From Hymenobacter taeanensis (GTDB lineage Bacteria > Bacteroidota > Bacteroidia > Cytophagales > Hymenobacteraceae): DNA of 64,000 bases. Within the stretch, counting starts at the first letter, position 1, and the number at the start of each line of letters is the position of its first letter. Shown piece by piece: positions 41,727 to 49,949 of this stretch. Made by a program: the position numbers and the translations under genes. Location: positions 1,673,501 to 1,737,500 of the forward strand of contig NZ_CP053538.1 in assembly GCF_013137895.1 (NCBI RefSeq), written 5' to 3'. A model generated the notes under the pieces. That model was not told the DNA's origin. It made no database searches and saw only the letters and a list, made by a program, of their open reading frames with translations.

Positions 41727-43410
41727 ACCAACTACTCCCGTAGCCCCAGCGGCTGCGGCTCCTTCTTTACCGGCCTCCGGACTGGCCTACTGGCTGCCAA
41801 GCCTGCTGGCCCTCCTCAGTGCCGTGCTGCTTTGGCTGGGCTGGCCGGTGCACCCCGCCCCGCTGGCGCTGGTGCTGCTGGTAGCCTGGGTACCTTACCT
41901 GCGCATGGAGCAGGTGTTGGGCCAGCGCGGAGCCAGCGGCTGGAAAGTATGGCGCTACACCTACCTGGCGCTGGTGCTCTGGAACCTGTTTACTACCTAC
42001 TGGGTAAGCTACAGCACGTTGGCCGGCGGCATAACGGCGGTAGTGTGCAACGCCCTGCTCATGAGCCTGCCGCTCACGGCGTTTTATCATACCAAGAAGC
42101 GCCTAGGTCACCTCATTGGCTACATCTCGCTGCCCATCTACTGGATTGCCTTCGAGCAACTGCATCTGCACTGGTTCCTGACCTGGCCCTGGCTGACGCT
42201 GGGCAACGGCTTCGCGCAAGCCAACCAGTTGGTGCAGTGGTATGAGTACACCGGTTTTCTGGGCGGCTCCGTCTGGATTTGGATGGTGAACCTGCTGGTG
42301 TTTGGAGCATGGTTTGGCTACAAGAGCTCCACTTGGCCGATTGCCGCTGAGAAAGACCCGAGCTTAATGAGATGGAATTGGCCTGCGCTGGCTATCCTGC
42401 TGCCCATTGGCTTGTCGTATCTCATTGGCAGCCAATACCAGGAGAAAGGCCCCACGGCGGAGGTGCTGGTAATTCAGCCGAACGTTGACCCCTTTGAGGA
42501 GAAGTTTGAGGGTGGCTCTCGGTTCATTCCACACGCTGAGCAAATTACCCGTCTGCTTACCCTCACTGAGCAGAACCTAACGCCCCAAACCAAGGTGGTG
42601 TTCTGGCCCGAGACTTCTCTGGATGAGGTGTACCCCGAGGAAACCATCAACTTCAACCCCAATATTGTACGCCTGCAGCAGTGGCTAGGCCAGCACCCCG
42701 GCGTGGAACTGATTACCGGCCTGACCTCAGCCGTTCGGTACCCTTCCAAGGAAAAGGCCAGCCCCACCGCCCGCTTCCGGGAGGGTGTGGGGTATTACGA
42801 TATCTTCAACGCGGCTATTCACCTGCGCGATGCCGCCGCAGCCCCCGAGTTCTATCATAAGTCGCGGCTGGTGCCGGGCGTGGAGGGCGTGCCGCCGTGG
42901 CTCTCGGCGTTTGTAATTGACCTGGGCGGGGCCGCTGGTGGCCTAGGCTCACAGGAAGAACGCACGGTGTACCAGACCAATACGCCCGCGCTCCGCATCG
43001 GTCCTATCATCTGCTACGAATCAGTGTACGGCGACTTTGTGCGCGACTACGTGAAGAATGGTGCCACCCTGTTGGGCATCATCACCAACGACGGCTGGTG
43101 GTCTGACTCGCCGGGCCACAACCAGCACCTACAGTACGCCACCTTGCGCGCCATTGAAACCCGCCGCGATATTGCCCGTTCTGCCAACACCGGCATTTCG
43201 GGCTTCATCAATCAGAAGGGTGAAATCACGCAGCGCACCGGTTGGTGGGTACCGGCCGTAAGCCGCGCCACCGTACGCCTGAACACCGAGCAAACCTTCT
43301 ACGTCCGTTACGGTGAGCTAATTGGGCCCGCCACGCAGGTGCTGGCCGTGCTCTTGCTGGTGGTTACAGTGGTGCTGGCCGTGCGCAGCCGGCGGGTAGT
43401 ACCAGCCTAA
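41716..43410 (+). CDS. lnt: Apolipoprotein N-acyltransferase
   Basis: Lnt adds the third acyl chain to the N-terminal Cys of lipoproteins in the inner membrane. A GTG start at 41716 overlaps the last codons of rsmI and yields 564 residues; an earlier in-frame start inside rsmI would add a non-native leader. Several hydrophobic segments fill residues ~25-240, and a nitrilase-like C-terminal domain carries the catalytic triad Glu299 (WPET), Lys382 (HKSR) and Cys433 (ICYES). A final transmembrane helix ends the protein. The lipoproteins encoded in this window would be substrates. Confidence 0.92.
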   Translation: MLTKPTTPVAPAAAAPSLPASGLAYWLPSLLALLSAVLLWLGWPVHPAPLALVLLVAWVPYLRMEQVLGQRGASGWKVWRYTYLALVLWNLFTTYWVSYSTLAGGITAVVCNALLMSLPLTAFYHTKKRLGHLIGYISLPIYWIAFEQLHLHWFLTWPWLTLGNGFAQANQLVQWYEYTGFLGGSVWIWMVNLLVFGAWFGYKSSTWPIAAEKDPSLMRWNWPALAILLPIGLSYLIGSQYQEKGPTAEVLVIQPNVDPFEEKFEGGSRFIPHAEQITRLLTLTEQNLTPQTKVVFWPETSLDEVYPEETINFNPNIVRLQQWLGQHPGVELITGLTSAVRYPSKEKASPTARFREGVGYYDIFNAAIHLRDAAAAPEFYHKSRLVPGVEGVPPWLSAFVIDLGGAAGGLGSQEERTVYQTNTPALRIGPIICYESVYGDFVRDYVKNGATLLGIITNDGWWSDSPGHNQHLQYATLRAIETRRDIARSANTGISGFINQKGEITQRTGWWVPAVSRATVRLNTEQTFYVRYGELIGPATQVLAVLLLVVTVVLAVRSRRVVPA

Positions 43411-43534
43411 CCCTCGCTCGCATTCAGCATGCAGGGCTAGAATTACTCTGCGTACTCTGCGGGCTAAAAACACCCGAATGATCTTTCGCTGACAGAGCGA
43501 AGGTCTGCCGGTTATTCCCTGACACTTTTTTACT

Positions 43535-44332
43535 ATGGATTACAATCAACTCAGCTTTCAGCTGGCGGCCGTAACGCGCCACGCGGGCCAGTTCATCCGC
43601 CAGGAGGCGGCTACTTTCAACCGCAGCCACATTGAGACCAAAGGCGTGCACGACCTGGTGTCGTACGTAGATAAGGAAACCGAGAAGCTGCTGGTAGCGG
43701 GCCTGCGCGAGGTGCTGCCCGAGGCCGGCTTCATCACGGAAGAAGGCACCGAAGGTGCTAACCGTGCCGAAGGCTACAACTGGATTATTGACCCCCTGGA
43801 CGGTACTACCAATTTTGTGCACGGCCTACCGGTGTACTGCGTAAGTGTGGGCCTCATTCACCACGATGAGCTGGTGGCCGGCGTGGTGTATGAGGTAGTG
43901 CGCGATGAATGCTTCCGGGCCGCGAAAGGCGCCGGCGCTTTCTGCAACGAAATTCCGATTCACGTAACCGACGTGCCCGACCTGAACAGCTCCCTCATTG
44001 CCACCGGCTTCCCCTACACCGACTTCGGCAAGATGGACGACTATCTGCAGCTGCTGGGTGCCTTCATGCGCCGCTCGCACGGGGTGCGCCGCGTAGGCTC
44101 TGCCGCCGCCGACCTGGCCTACGTAGCCGCCGGCCGCTTCGAGGGCTTCTTTGAATTCAACCTTAACTCCTACGACGTAGCCGCCGGCATTCTGTTGGTG
44201 CGCGAGGCCGGGGGCCGCGTAACCCAGTTCTTAGAAGATGGCGACCCGCTGTTTGGCCGCCAGGTAGTAGCCAGCAATGGCTTGGTGCACGACGAAATGC
44301 AAAGCACCATTCGGGAGTTCTGGAAGGAATAG
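43535..44332 (+). CDS. suhB: Inositol monophosphatase family protein
   Basis: The 265-residue protein has the IMPase signature WIIDPLDGTTNF with metal ligands Asp86 and Asp89, Glu69-Glu70 upstream (EEG) and the second motif NSYDVAAGILLVREAGG near the C-terminus. The family hydrolyses myo-inositol 1-phosphate or related sugar phosphates, and SuhB also participates in rRNA transcription antitermination in some bacteria. It may instead be an adenosine-3',5'-bisphosphatase-like enzyme, less likely from the sequence. Monocistronic, followed by a palindrome of TGGCCTAG/CTAGGCCA. Confidence 0.9.
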   Translation: MDYNQLSFQLAAVTRHAGQFIRQEAATFNRSHIETKGVHDLVSYVDKETEKLLVAGLREVLPEAGFITEEGTEGANRAEGYNWIIDPLDGTTNFVHGLPVYCVSVGLIHHDELVAGVVYEVVRDECFRAAKGAGAFCNEIPIHVTDVPDLNSSLIATGFPYTDFGKMDDYLQLLGAFMRRSHGVRRVGSAAADLAYVAAGRFEGFFEFNLNSYDVAAGILLVREAGGRVTQFLEDGDPLFGRQVVASNGLVHDEMQSTIREFWKE

Positions 44333-44369
44333 TGGCCTAGGCATCAGCCTACAAAGGGGCTAGGCCACT
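44331..44369. terminator. Palindrome AGTGGCCTAG...CTAGGCCACT after suhB
   Basis: Perfect 10-base arms (44331-44340 and 44360-44369) of the TAGGCCA motif with a 19-base loop. The stop codon of suhB (TAG, 44330-44332) is at its edge. It may act as a terminator or structured motif; there is no T-run. Confidence 0.55.
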
Positions 44370-44394
44370 TCGCTAAACTTTTCTGGAAGCGTTG

Positions 44395-44402
44395 TAGTTT
44401 TG
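44395..44402 (+). promoter_or_regulatory. -7 box TAGTTTTG upstream of the Cys-rich membrane protein
   Basis: TAGTTTTG fits TAnnTTTG and lies eight bases before the ATG at 44411. No clear -33 element. Confidence 0.5.
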
Positions 44403-44410
44403 TGACCATC

Positions 44411-44608
44411 ATGTGGATACAGTATCTCATCATCGCCTTGCTCTTTGCCGGAGCTGCCTTTTATGTTGGGCGGATTTTCTGGCGCGCTTTCTTCGATAAA
44501 ACTGCGGCTGGCTGTACCAAAGGGTGCGGTGGTGCCTGTAGTGCTATTGATGTTGACCGCCTGCAGCGCACCATTGAACTGGCCGCTGCGCCGGGCGCCG
44601 GCAAGTAA
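44411..44608 (+). CDS. Small Cys-rich single-pass membrane protein
   Basis: The 65-residue product has one N-terminal transmembrane helix (WIQYLIIALLFAGAAFYVGRIFW) and a short cytoplasmic tail with four cysteines: CTKGCGGACSAI. The layout is that of FeoB-associated Cys-rich membrane proteins, which may bind iron or other metal. No feoB gene is adjacent, so the link is by size and pattern only. It is preceded by its own -7 box and the palindrome after suhB. Confidence 0.7.
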   Translation: MWIQYLIIALLFAGAAFYVGRIFWRAFFDKTAAGCTKGCGGACSAIDVDRLQRTIELAAAPGAGK

Positions 44609-44727
44609 GCGCGGCATTCTTCTACGCTTGAGATAACCCGTCCCCGCATTGGCTACGTATAGCCGGTGCGGGGCTTTCTTTTGCGCCCTCTCCCAACCTA
44701 CTCTTTCATTTCCAAAACGCCCCTCCC

Positions 44728-45069
44728 ATGCAAGATAAAGAAGAAGAACGCTCGCTCGTAAACGTAGAACGCAAGCTTAGCCAGGATGGCTTCACGGCCG
44801 ATTTCCGCGTGACGGATGGCCGCCTGCACACCATGGACACTGAGCGCGACAAGAGCTACGGCCCCAATGAAGTGACCATCGTGGACTTCTACCGCTTTGA
44901 GGGTGAAAGTGACCCCGATGACATGTCGATTCTCTACGCCCTGGAAACTACCGATGGCGTGCGCGGCACTATCTCCTCCGCCTACGGCACCTACGGCGAC
45001 TCCGACGCCCTGGAGTTTTTGAAGCAGGTAGAAGACCTCGGCAAAAACCTGAGTAAGAGCCACAAGTAA
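44728..45069 (+). CDS. Conserved small cytosolic protein of unknown function
   Basis: The 113-residue product is acidic and soluble, with no signal or membrane segment. It reads as a small alpha/beta fold with the recognisable string YGPNEVTIVDFYRFEGESDPDDMSILYALETTDGVRGTISSAYGTYGDSD. Such proteins occur in many Bacteroidetes and are often wrongly named phosphoribosylpyrophosphate synthetase; no catalytic motif of that enzyme is present here. Role unknown. It is monocistronic and followed by a strong terminator. Confidence 0.7.
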   Translation: MQDKEEERSLVNVERKLSQDGFTADFRVTDGRLHTMDTERDKSYGPNEVTIVDFYRFEGESDPDDMSILYALETTDGVRGTISSAYGTYGDSDALEFLKQVEDLGKNLSKSHK

Positions 45070-45098
45070 GCTCTTACAGCATCTTCTCCGCACTACTC

Positions 45099-45133
45099 AA
45101 GAGTGCGCCGCAACCTCGTTGCGGCGCACTCTT
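45099..45133 (+). terminator. Intrinsic terminator after the 44728 gene
   Basis: Perfect 16-base arms AAGAGTGCGCCGCAAC (45099-45114) and GTTGCGGCGCACTCTT (45118-45133) with a 3-base loop and a short T-rich tail. It lies 30 bases after the stop codon. Confidence 0.85.
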
Positions 45134-45274
45134 CTGTTTCCGCTCCCTCCAATCTCGACTATGAAGACCATACTGCCCACTCACGAAGCTCCCCACACGC
45201 CACCACACCTATCTCCCTGGAACTACTAGCTTAAAACTACTTCGGTAGCCAGAGGTATACGTTAGGCAAAGCGG

Positions 45275-46225
45275 TTATTCAACGCTCCCTGCGGCCAGGC
45301 CACTTCGGCTGGCGCTGTCTTGCGCGTCCTGCGGCTTGGGCTGCGGGGGCCTTAGCCGCTCCAGCACTTGCTCAGGTACATCCAGCGTCCGGATGGGGAA
45401 CGGAATCACGATTCCGGCCGCGTCGAAGGCCCGCTTAATGCGTACGATGGCTTCACTCTTGGCACCCACATAATCTAGCTGCCGCTCGTAGGGTACCCAA
45501 AAGCGCAAATCAAAGTTGATGGAGCTTTCCCCAAACTCCGTGAACATTACCTCCGGCTTACGCTCCGCAACCAGGTGGGGCATGTCGTGCATAGCCTCCA
45601 GCACCACGCGCCGCACCTCATCCAGGTCGGCGTCGTAGGTTACGCCACAGGTCAGGTCTACCCGGCGCATAGTATTGATGGTGAAGTTAATGAGAGCATT
45701 CTCGAACACCTTCCGGTTAGGCACCCGCACCAGCTCGCCGGTTGGCTGGCGTAGGTCGGTGGTGCGCAGGCTAATGCGCTCAATAGTACCAAAGTAGTCG
45801 TTGGTTTTGATGACGTCGCCCACCGTGAAAGGGCGCTGCAGCACAATGATAATGCCGCTGATGAAGTTGGCCGCAATGTCTTGAAAGGCAAAACCCAGGG
45901 CCAGACCAATAATCCCGACGCCCGCCAGCAGTGAGGTGACCGTTTTCTGGAGGTTCAGCACTTCCAGCACGAAGAACAGCCCAACCAACAGCACCACCAC
46001 GTAGGTTAGAGTAGCTACCAGGTCACGCAGGGCGGCGCTATGCGATATACGCGGCAAAAATTTGGTTATCAGCCCTTTTGATAGTTTAGCAGCGTATAGC
46101 GTGGCCACCAGTATCACAGCCGCAATCAGCAGATTGGGCAGCATTACGATAAAATCCTGCCCCCAGCCGATGAGCTTATCGGAGAGCATTTCGAAGGCTT
46201 TATTGATTTCTGTGAGGCCAAGCAT
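45275..46225 (-). CDS. MscS-type mechanosensitive channel
   Basis: The ~316-residue protein starts at 46225 (MLGLTEINKAFEML). It has three N-terminal transmembrane helices and the pore-lining region with LLAGVGIIGLALGFAFQDIAANFISGIIIVLQRPFTVGD, the core MscS signature, followed by the beta domain (VPNRKVFENALINFT) and a C-terminal alpha/beta cytoplasmic domain. MscS channels open under membrane tension during osmotic downshock. Small-conductance assignment is by size. Monocistronic. Confidence 0.9.
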   Translation of the reverse strand: MLGLTEINKAFEMLSDKLIGWGQDFIVMLPNLLIAAVILVATLYAAKLSKGLITKFLPRISHSAALRDLVATLTYVVVLLVGLFFVLEVLNLQKTVTSLLAGVGIIGLALGFAFQDIAANFISGIIIVLQRPFTVGDVIKTNDYFGTIERISLRTTDLRQPTGELVRVPNRKVFENALINFTINTMRRVDLTCGVTYDADLDEVRRVVLEAMHDMPHLVAERKPEVMFTEFGESSINFDLRFWVPYERQLDYVGAKSEAIVRIKRAFDAAGIVIPFPIRTLDVPEQVLERLRPPQPKPQDAQDSASRSGLAAGSVE

Positions 46226-46406
46226 AGACAGCGGTAAGGTGATGGCAGCAAGTAAACCTACGTAGGATCTGCTGGTTGCGCAGTGCCGGCCCCCCGTAGA
46301 TTTGTCTGGTCGTTTACCTTCTGTACGAGACAAACGCCTGGCTAGCTTCACCCCACTCTGGCTTTTGCCTTACGTACTGGGTTTCTGAGGTGGCCTGGGC
46401 CACTTA

Positions 46407-47378
46407 TTACTGCACCAGCCCAAACCGGCCGCCTCGCACATCCAGCACAATGGTGCGCTGGCTAAAGGGAGCATTGCCCAGCATGCCACCCATTCCGGAG
46501 AAACGCATGAGCGTGTTCTGCATAAGGCTGGTTCCTTCTACATACGTTACCGTACCCAGGGGTACTGTCAGGTTATTTAGCTGCACGGCCTGTGCAGTGG
46601 CGGTGGTGTAGGTAGTGAGCTTACGGCCCATAGAGTTGGAAGCAGTCGTCTGGACGGGTGCCTGGGGCTGGGCCATTTGCTGCCAAGTGGCTTGGCTGGT
46701 TAATAAAGCAAAAGCACTGCTGCCAGAATCAAAGAGCAGCTGCTGCGGCTTGCCTTGCACCTGGGCCTGCAGCAGCACGCGGCGGCCCTCATAGCTCAGG
46801 GGTACAAACGCCGTGTGGCGGGCCAGGCTATCGGGCAGTTGAGCGTTCAGGCTAAAGCGCTGCTGGGCATAATTGAGAACCAGTGCGCGACCATCGAGCA
46901 CATCGGCCCCCAGCGTTCCAATAATGAAGTGGACTGTGCTATCAGTGGGCAGCTCACTGGCGCCGTACTGCAAGGCGCGTAGCCACCGAGCCTGTAGCGT
47001 TGCCTGGCCTAGCGTACAGGTAAAGTTGTGAATGGTGTCGGAGTGGGGCAGCAGGCGTTGCGCCGTGGCTGGGTACTTTTTCCGGAGTGCCGCCAGGCTG
47101 TTGGCGTAAAGTAGCGTGCTGGGCGAGCCGGTATCAAACTGCATGTAGCAAGTGCGGGGGCAGCCGGGCAGCGTTACGGGTATTAGCAAGCTAGCACGTG
47201 GGTTTGCAGGCTGAGTACCGCCTGCATGCCACTCAAAGTGAAAGTCGGTGGGCAGGCCCTCAACTACCAGCTGGTTGGCGGCGGGCTCAAACTTCTTACG
47301 CATGTAAAAGTAGCCTCCCAGGCCACTAACCAAGAGTAGGGTAAGTACGGCGAGCAGGATGTTGCGGAAGAATTTCAT
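46407..47378 (-). CDS. Membrane-anchored bilobal aspartic peptidase-like protein
   Basis: The start is set at 47378 (MKFFRNILLAVLTLLLVSGLGGYFYM): an uncleaved N-terminal transmembrane helix anchors it. The ~323-residue chain has two aspartic-peptidase motifs, DTGS (Asp82) and DSGS (Asp216), each followed by a hydrophobic strand, and a GTLGADVLDGRALVLNY stretch typical of the family. Two such motifs in one chain indicate a bilobal pepsin-like arrangement rather than a retropepsin dimer. It should face the periplasm. Substrate unknown; the aspartates could also be structural only. Confidence 0.75.
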   Translation of the reverse strand: MKFFRNILLAVLTLLLVSGLGGYFYMRKKFEPAANQLVVEGLPTDFHFEWHAGGTQPANPRASLLIPVTLPGCPRTCYMQFDTGSPSTLLYANSLAALRKKYPATAQRLLPHSDTIHNFTCTLGQATLQARWLRALQYGASELPTDSTVHFIIGTLGADVLDGRALVLNYAQQRFSLNAQLPDSLARHTAFVPLSYEGRRVLLQAQVQGKPQQLLFDSGSSAFALLTSQATWQQMAQPQAPVQTTASNSMGRKLTTYTTATAQAVQLNNLTVPLGTVTYVEGTSLMQNTLMRFSGMGGMLGNAPFSQRTIVLDVRGGRFGLVQ

Positions 47379-47511
47379 GACGGAGGAGTAAGGGGTTGAA
47401 GTATGGATCAAAGCTATCCTCTACCCGGCCCCAGGCCGTCCGCCATTTACCCGTCATTTTGCCGCCATTTGCTACATGTTACTGTATATCAGGTTTTTGC
47501 CAAAGCAATAT

Positions 47512-48135
47512 CTAGAGCCGAAAAGGATAAATATTGAGGTCACCTTGTCGTAATTTCCAGCCGTTATAGCACACCATTACCAAGTTCAGTAAGTAGCTGC
47601 TGAGGAACACCCACACAAAAAGGTTGGGAAACGTGAGGTGATATAAGTGCGCCCATAGCTGAGCTACTGCCGCCAACCCGTAGCTCAGGAAGCAGAGCAC
47701 TTGCCATAGAATCTGGAACCCCAGTACCCGCCGTCCTACCTCCGCCACGTCCTCAACATCGTGGCGGTGCTTGCGCCAAAGTACCCACGGCACCACCAAA
47801 TTCAGCAACGGAAATACCAGAAAGCTTAGGGCACTCAGGTTGAGCAACTGCAGAAACTGCGGATCGGGGTGGGGGAGTGCCGCAGCAGGCATAGAGGCGG
47901 GCGCGGGCACTACCTCGGCGGCAGTAGCTAGGGGGACTTCCGGCTCCAACCTGAAGGCTTCAAGTGGTACTTCCAGGGCAGTGGCCAGGGCTTGCAGGGT
48001 GAAACCGCGCGGCACGGTGTCGCCTTGTTCTACCCGCTGAATGGTGCGCAAGCTCACCCCCGACTGCTCCGCCAACACTTCCTGCGACAACCCTTTACTC
48101 TTGCGGATAGCGGAAATACGAGCGGCAGAAAACAT
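47512..48135 (-). CDS. XRE-type regulator fused to a DUF4870-like membrane domain
   Basis: The 207-residue protein begins with a helix-turn-helix of the XRE/Cro type (about residues 6-59: ISAIRKSKGLSQEVLAEQSGVSLRTIQRVEQGDTVPRG). After a Pro/Ala-rich linker come three hydrophobic helices in the C-terminal half, resembling the DUF4870 membrane family (RKHRHDVEDVAEVGRRVLGFQILWQ). A membrane-tethered DNA-binding protein of this sort may sense a membrane signal. Target genes unknown. Monocistronic. Confidence 0.8.
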   Translation of the reverse strand: MFSAARISAIRKSKGLSQEVLAEQSGVSLRTIQRVEQGDTVPRGFTLQALATALEVPLEAFRLEPEVPLATAAEVVPAPASMPAAALPHPDPQFLQLLNLSALSFLVFPLLNLVVPWVLWRKHRHDVEDVAEVGRRVLGFQILWQVLCFLSYGLAAVAQLWAHLYHLTFPNLFVWVFLSSYLLNLVMVCYNGWKLRQGDLNIYPFRL

Positions 48136-48276
48136 AGCGTAATGAGATAGCAGGGGGACGATGCCACCAAGATAAGCGCCAACTGCCAGAAGCTTAAAAG
48201 AGCCTATTGCCTACGGATTCTGCAAGCAACCGCCAGATGGAGGAGGAATCTTTTGCCCTTCTCACAACTTCACCGC

Positions 48277-49299
48277 CTAGCCCCACACCTTGGTACCCTC
48301 GGTGCAGTTGCGGCACATCTCAATCTGGTCGCGGCCTTTGAGCAGGGAGGCTCGGAACTGCTGGTACTTGGTACCGTGCCAGAGCTGGCGGAAGGTCTGC
48401 TGCTTTAGATCGCCGAGGCGGTACTCGGCGTCTTTGTCAAAGCAGCAGGGCACCACCAGGCCATCCCAGGTGACTACGCAGGAGTGCCACATCTTCCAGC
48501 AGTGGTTTACCAGCTTGTTCTTGATGCTCCAGGTGCCATTGCCCTGGTTTTCGTAACGTGAGTAGTAGTCGATGGTGGGAATGAGGGGGGAGCCGTTGTG
48601 GTAGTCATAGATCTGGGCGGTTTTAAACCACACATCATCTACGCCCAGCTCCTTGGCTAGCTGCTTGGCCTCCTCAATCTGGTGCTCATTGGGCCGCACC
48701 ACCAGAAACTGAAACACAACCCGCGGCGTCTGCGACTTCAGCTCCCGCCGCCACTTAATCAGGTTCTTCGTGCCTTCCAGCACCTTATCTATTTTGCCGC
48801 CCACCCGGTACTGCTGGTACACCTCTTGGGTAGTGCCATCAAGGGAGATGATGAGGCGGTCTAGGCCACTCTCCACGGTGCGCTTGGCGTTCCTGTCGTT
48901 GAGATAGTGGGCGTTGGTGCTGGTGGCCGTGTAAATACCCTTATCAGCGGCGTACTTCACCAGATCCAGGAAGTTGGGATGCAGGTACGGCTCGCCCTGG
49001 AAGTAGAAAATCAGGTACCAGAGGCGCGAGGCTACCTCGTCGATGGTCTTTTTAAACAGCTCATCGGGGAGCATGCCGGTGGGCCGCGTGAAGGAGCGTA
49101 GGCCACTTGGGCACTCCGGGCAGCGTAGGTTACAGCTCGTAGTGGGCTCAAACGACAGCGCCACGGGCAAGCCCCAGTGCCGCGCTTTGCCCGTGAGCTT
49201 ACTCAGCAGGTAACCACCCGTAACCTGCGTGGCATTCCAAAGCCTGCCCGGTGAGGTTTTAGAAACGAAGTTGAGTGCGTCGGAGAGGAGGGAAGCCAT
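48277..49299 (-). CDS. Radical SAM protein with SPASM domain
   Basis: The start at 49299 (MASLLSDALNF) is supported by the -7-like box at 49307-49314. The ~340-residue product has the radical SAM cluster motif CNLRCPEC (Cys56, Cys60, Cys63) and a C-terminal SPASM region with CWKMWHSCVV, CCFDKD and MCRNC for auxiliary Fe-S clusters. Such enzymes mature peptides or modify other substrates. No precursor peptide gene is evident nearby. Substrate cannot be inferred. Confidence 0.88.
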   Translation of the reverse strand: MASLLSDALNFVSKTSPGRLWNATQVTGGYLLSKLTGKARHWGLPVALSFEPTTSCNLRCPECPSGLRSFTRPTGMLPDELFKKTIDEVASRLWYLIFYFQGEPYLHPNFLDLVKYAADKGIYTATSTNAHYLNDRNAKRTVESGLDRLIISLDGTTQEVYQQYRVGGKIDKVLEGTKNLIKWRRELKSQTPRVVFQFLVVRPNEHQIEEAKQLAKELGVDDVWFKTAQIYDYHNGSPLIPTIDYYSRYENQGNGTWSIKNKLVNHCWKMWHSCVVTWDGLVVPCCFDKDAEYRLGDLKQQTFRQLWHGTKYQQFRASLLKGRDQIEMCRNCTEGTKVWG

Positions 49300-49306
49300 G
49301 CAGAAG

Positions 49307-49314
49307 TAAAGGTA
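49307..49314 (-). promoter_or_regulatory. -7-like box TACCTTTA of the radical SAM gene
   Basis: On the minus strand TACCTTTA matches TAnnTTTG at seven of eight positions, ending seven bases before the ATG. It suggests a near-leaderless mRNA. Confidence 0.4.
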
Positions 49315-49504
49315 CAGTGCTGCTAACAACCAGAACCGGAAAACCTCCCGCAGACTTAACCTACGGAGTTGGTCTGATTACTTCCCTTTCCACCTCAACG
49401 ACATGATAGTATGCTACATGAACACGATAAAACTAATTTAATTAGCAATACAACCCAATATAATTAGCTGCGTATACCAGCCACATTCACCCTTGCTATA
49501 GATC

Positions 49505-49867
49505 ATGAAAATTTCAGTTGAAAAAGGCCAGGAAAAAGGCTTTCTGCCCGACGGCCGCCATACCGTTGAGATTACCGATATTCAGGAAGGCCAAAGTGAG
49601 CACCAGAACGTGCCTTTCTTTGCGGCCCGCATGGAGAATGAGGACGGGTTCGTGACTCAGCGGTTCTATACCTCACCGGCCGCTATGCCTATCCTGCTTT
49701 CCTTGTATGCGGCGGTAGGCATTCACCCAGAGGCCGGCAAAGACCTTGATACCAAGCAGCTACTAGGCAAGCGGGTAACGGTAGAGATAGGAGAGCATAG
49801 CTACGCTGATCCTGCCACTGGCAATGAGCGCTCAATCAAACAGGCCACCGGCTTCCGCACGGCCTAA
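49505..49867 (+). CDS. Small conserved protein of unknown function
   Basis: A 120-residue soluble protein with predominantly beta character: MKISVEKGQEKGFLPDGRHTVEITDIQEGQ, then VPFFAARMENEDGFVTQRFYTS and GKRVTVEIGEHSYADPATGNERSIKQATGF. The last part looks like an OB- or DUF669-type beta-barrel, which is found in phage-related single-strand DNA-binding-like proteins. The match is not strong. No signal peptide. It is monocistronic, ended by a bidirectional terminator. Confidence 0.55.
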   Translation: MKISVEKGQEKGFLPDGRHTVEITDIQEGQSEHQNVPFFAARMENEDGFVTQRFYTSPAAMPILLSLYAAVGIHPEAGKDLDTKQLLGKRVTVEIGEHSYADPATGNERSIKQATGFRTA

Positions 49868-49885
49868 CCTTATGGGTCAGGCGTA

Positions 49886-49925
49886 ACAAAAAGCGCCGCT
49901 CAGGTTTCTGAGCGGCGCTTTTTGT
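49886..49925. terminator. Bidirectional terminator between convergent genes
   Basis: Perfect 18-base arms (49886-49903 and 49908-49925) with a 4-base loop; AAAAA and TTTTT flank the stem, so it works in both directions. It serves the genes ending at 49867 and 49950. Confidence 0.92.
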
Positions 49926-49949
49926 GTACTAGTAAAGCTCTAGGCCTTT

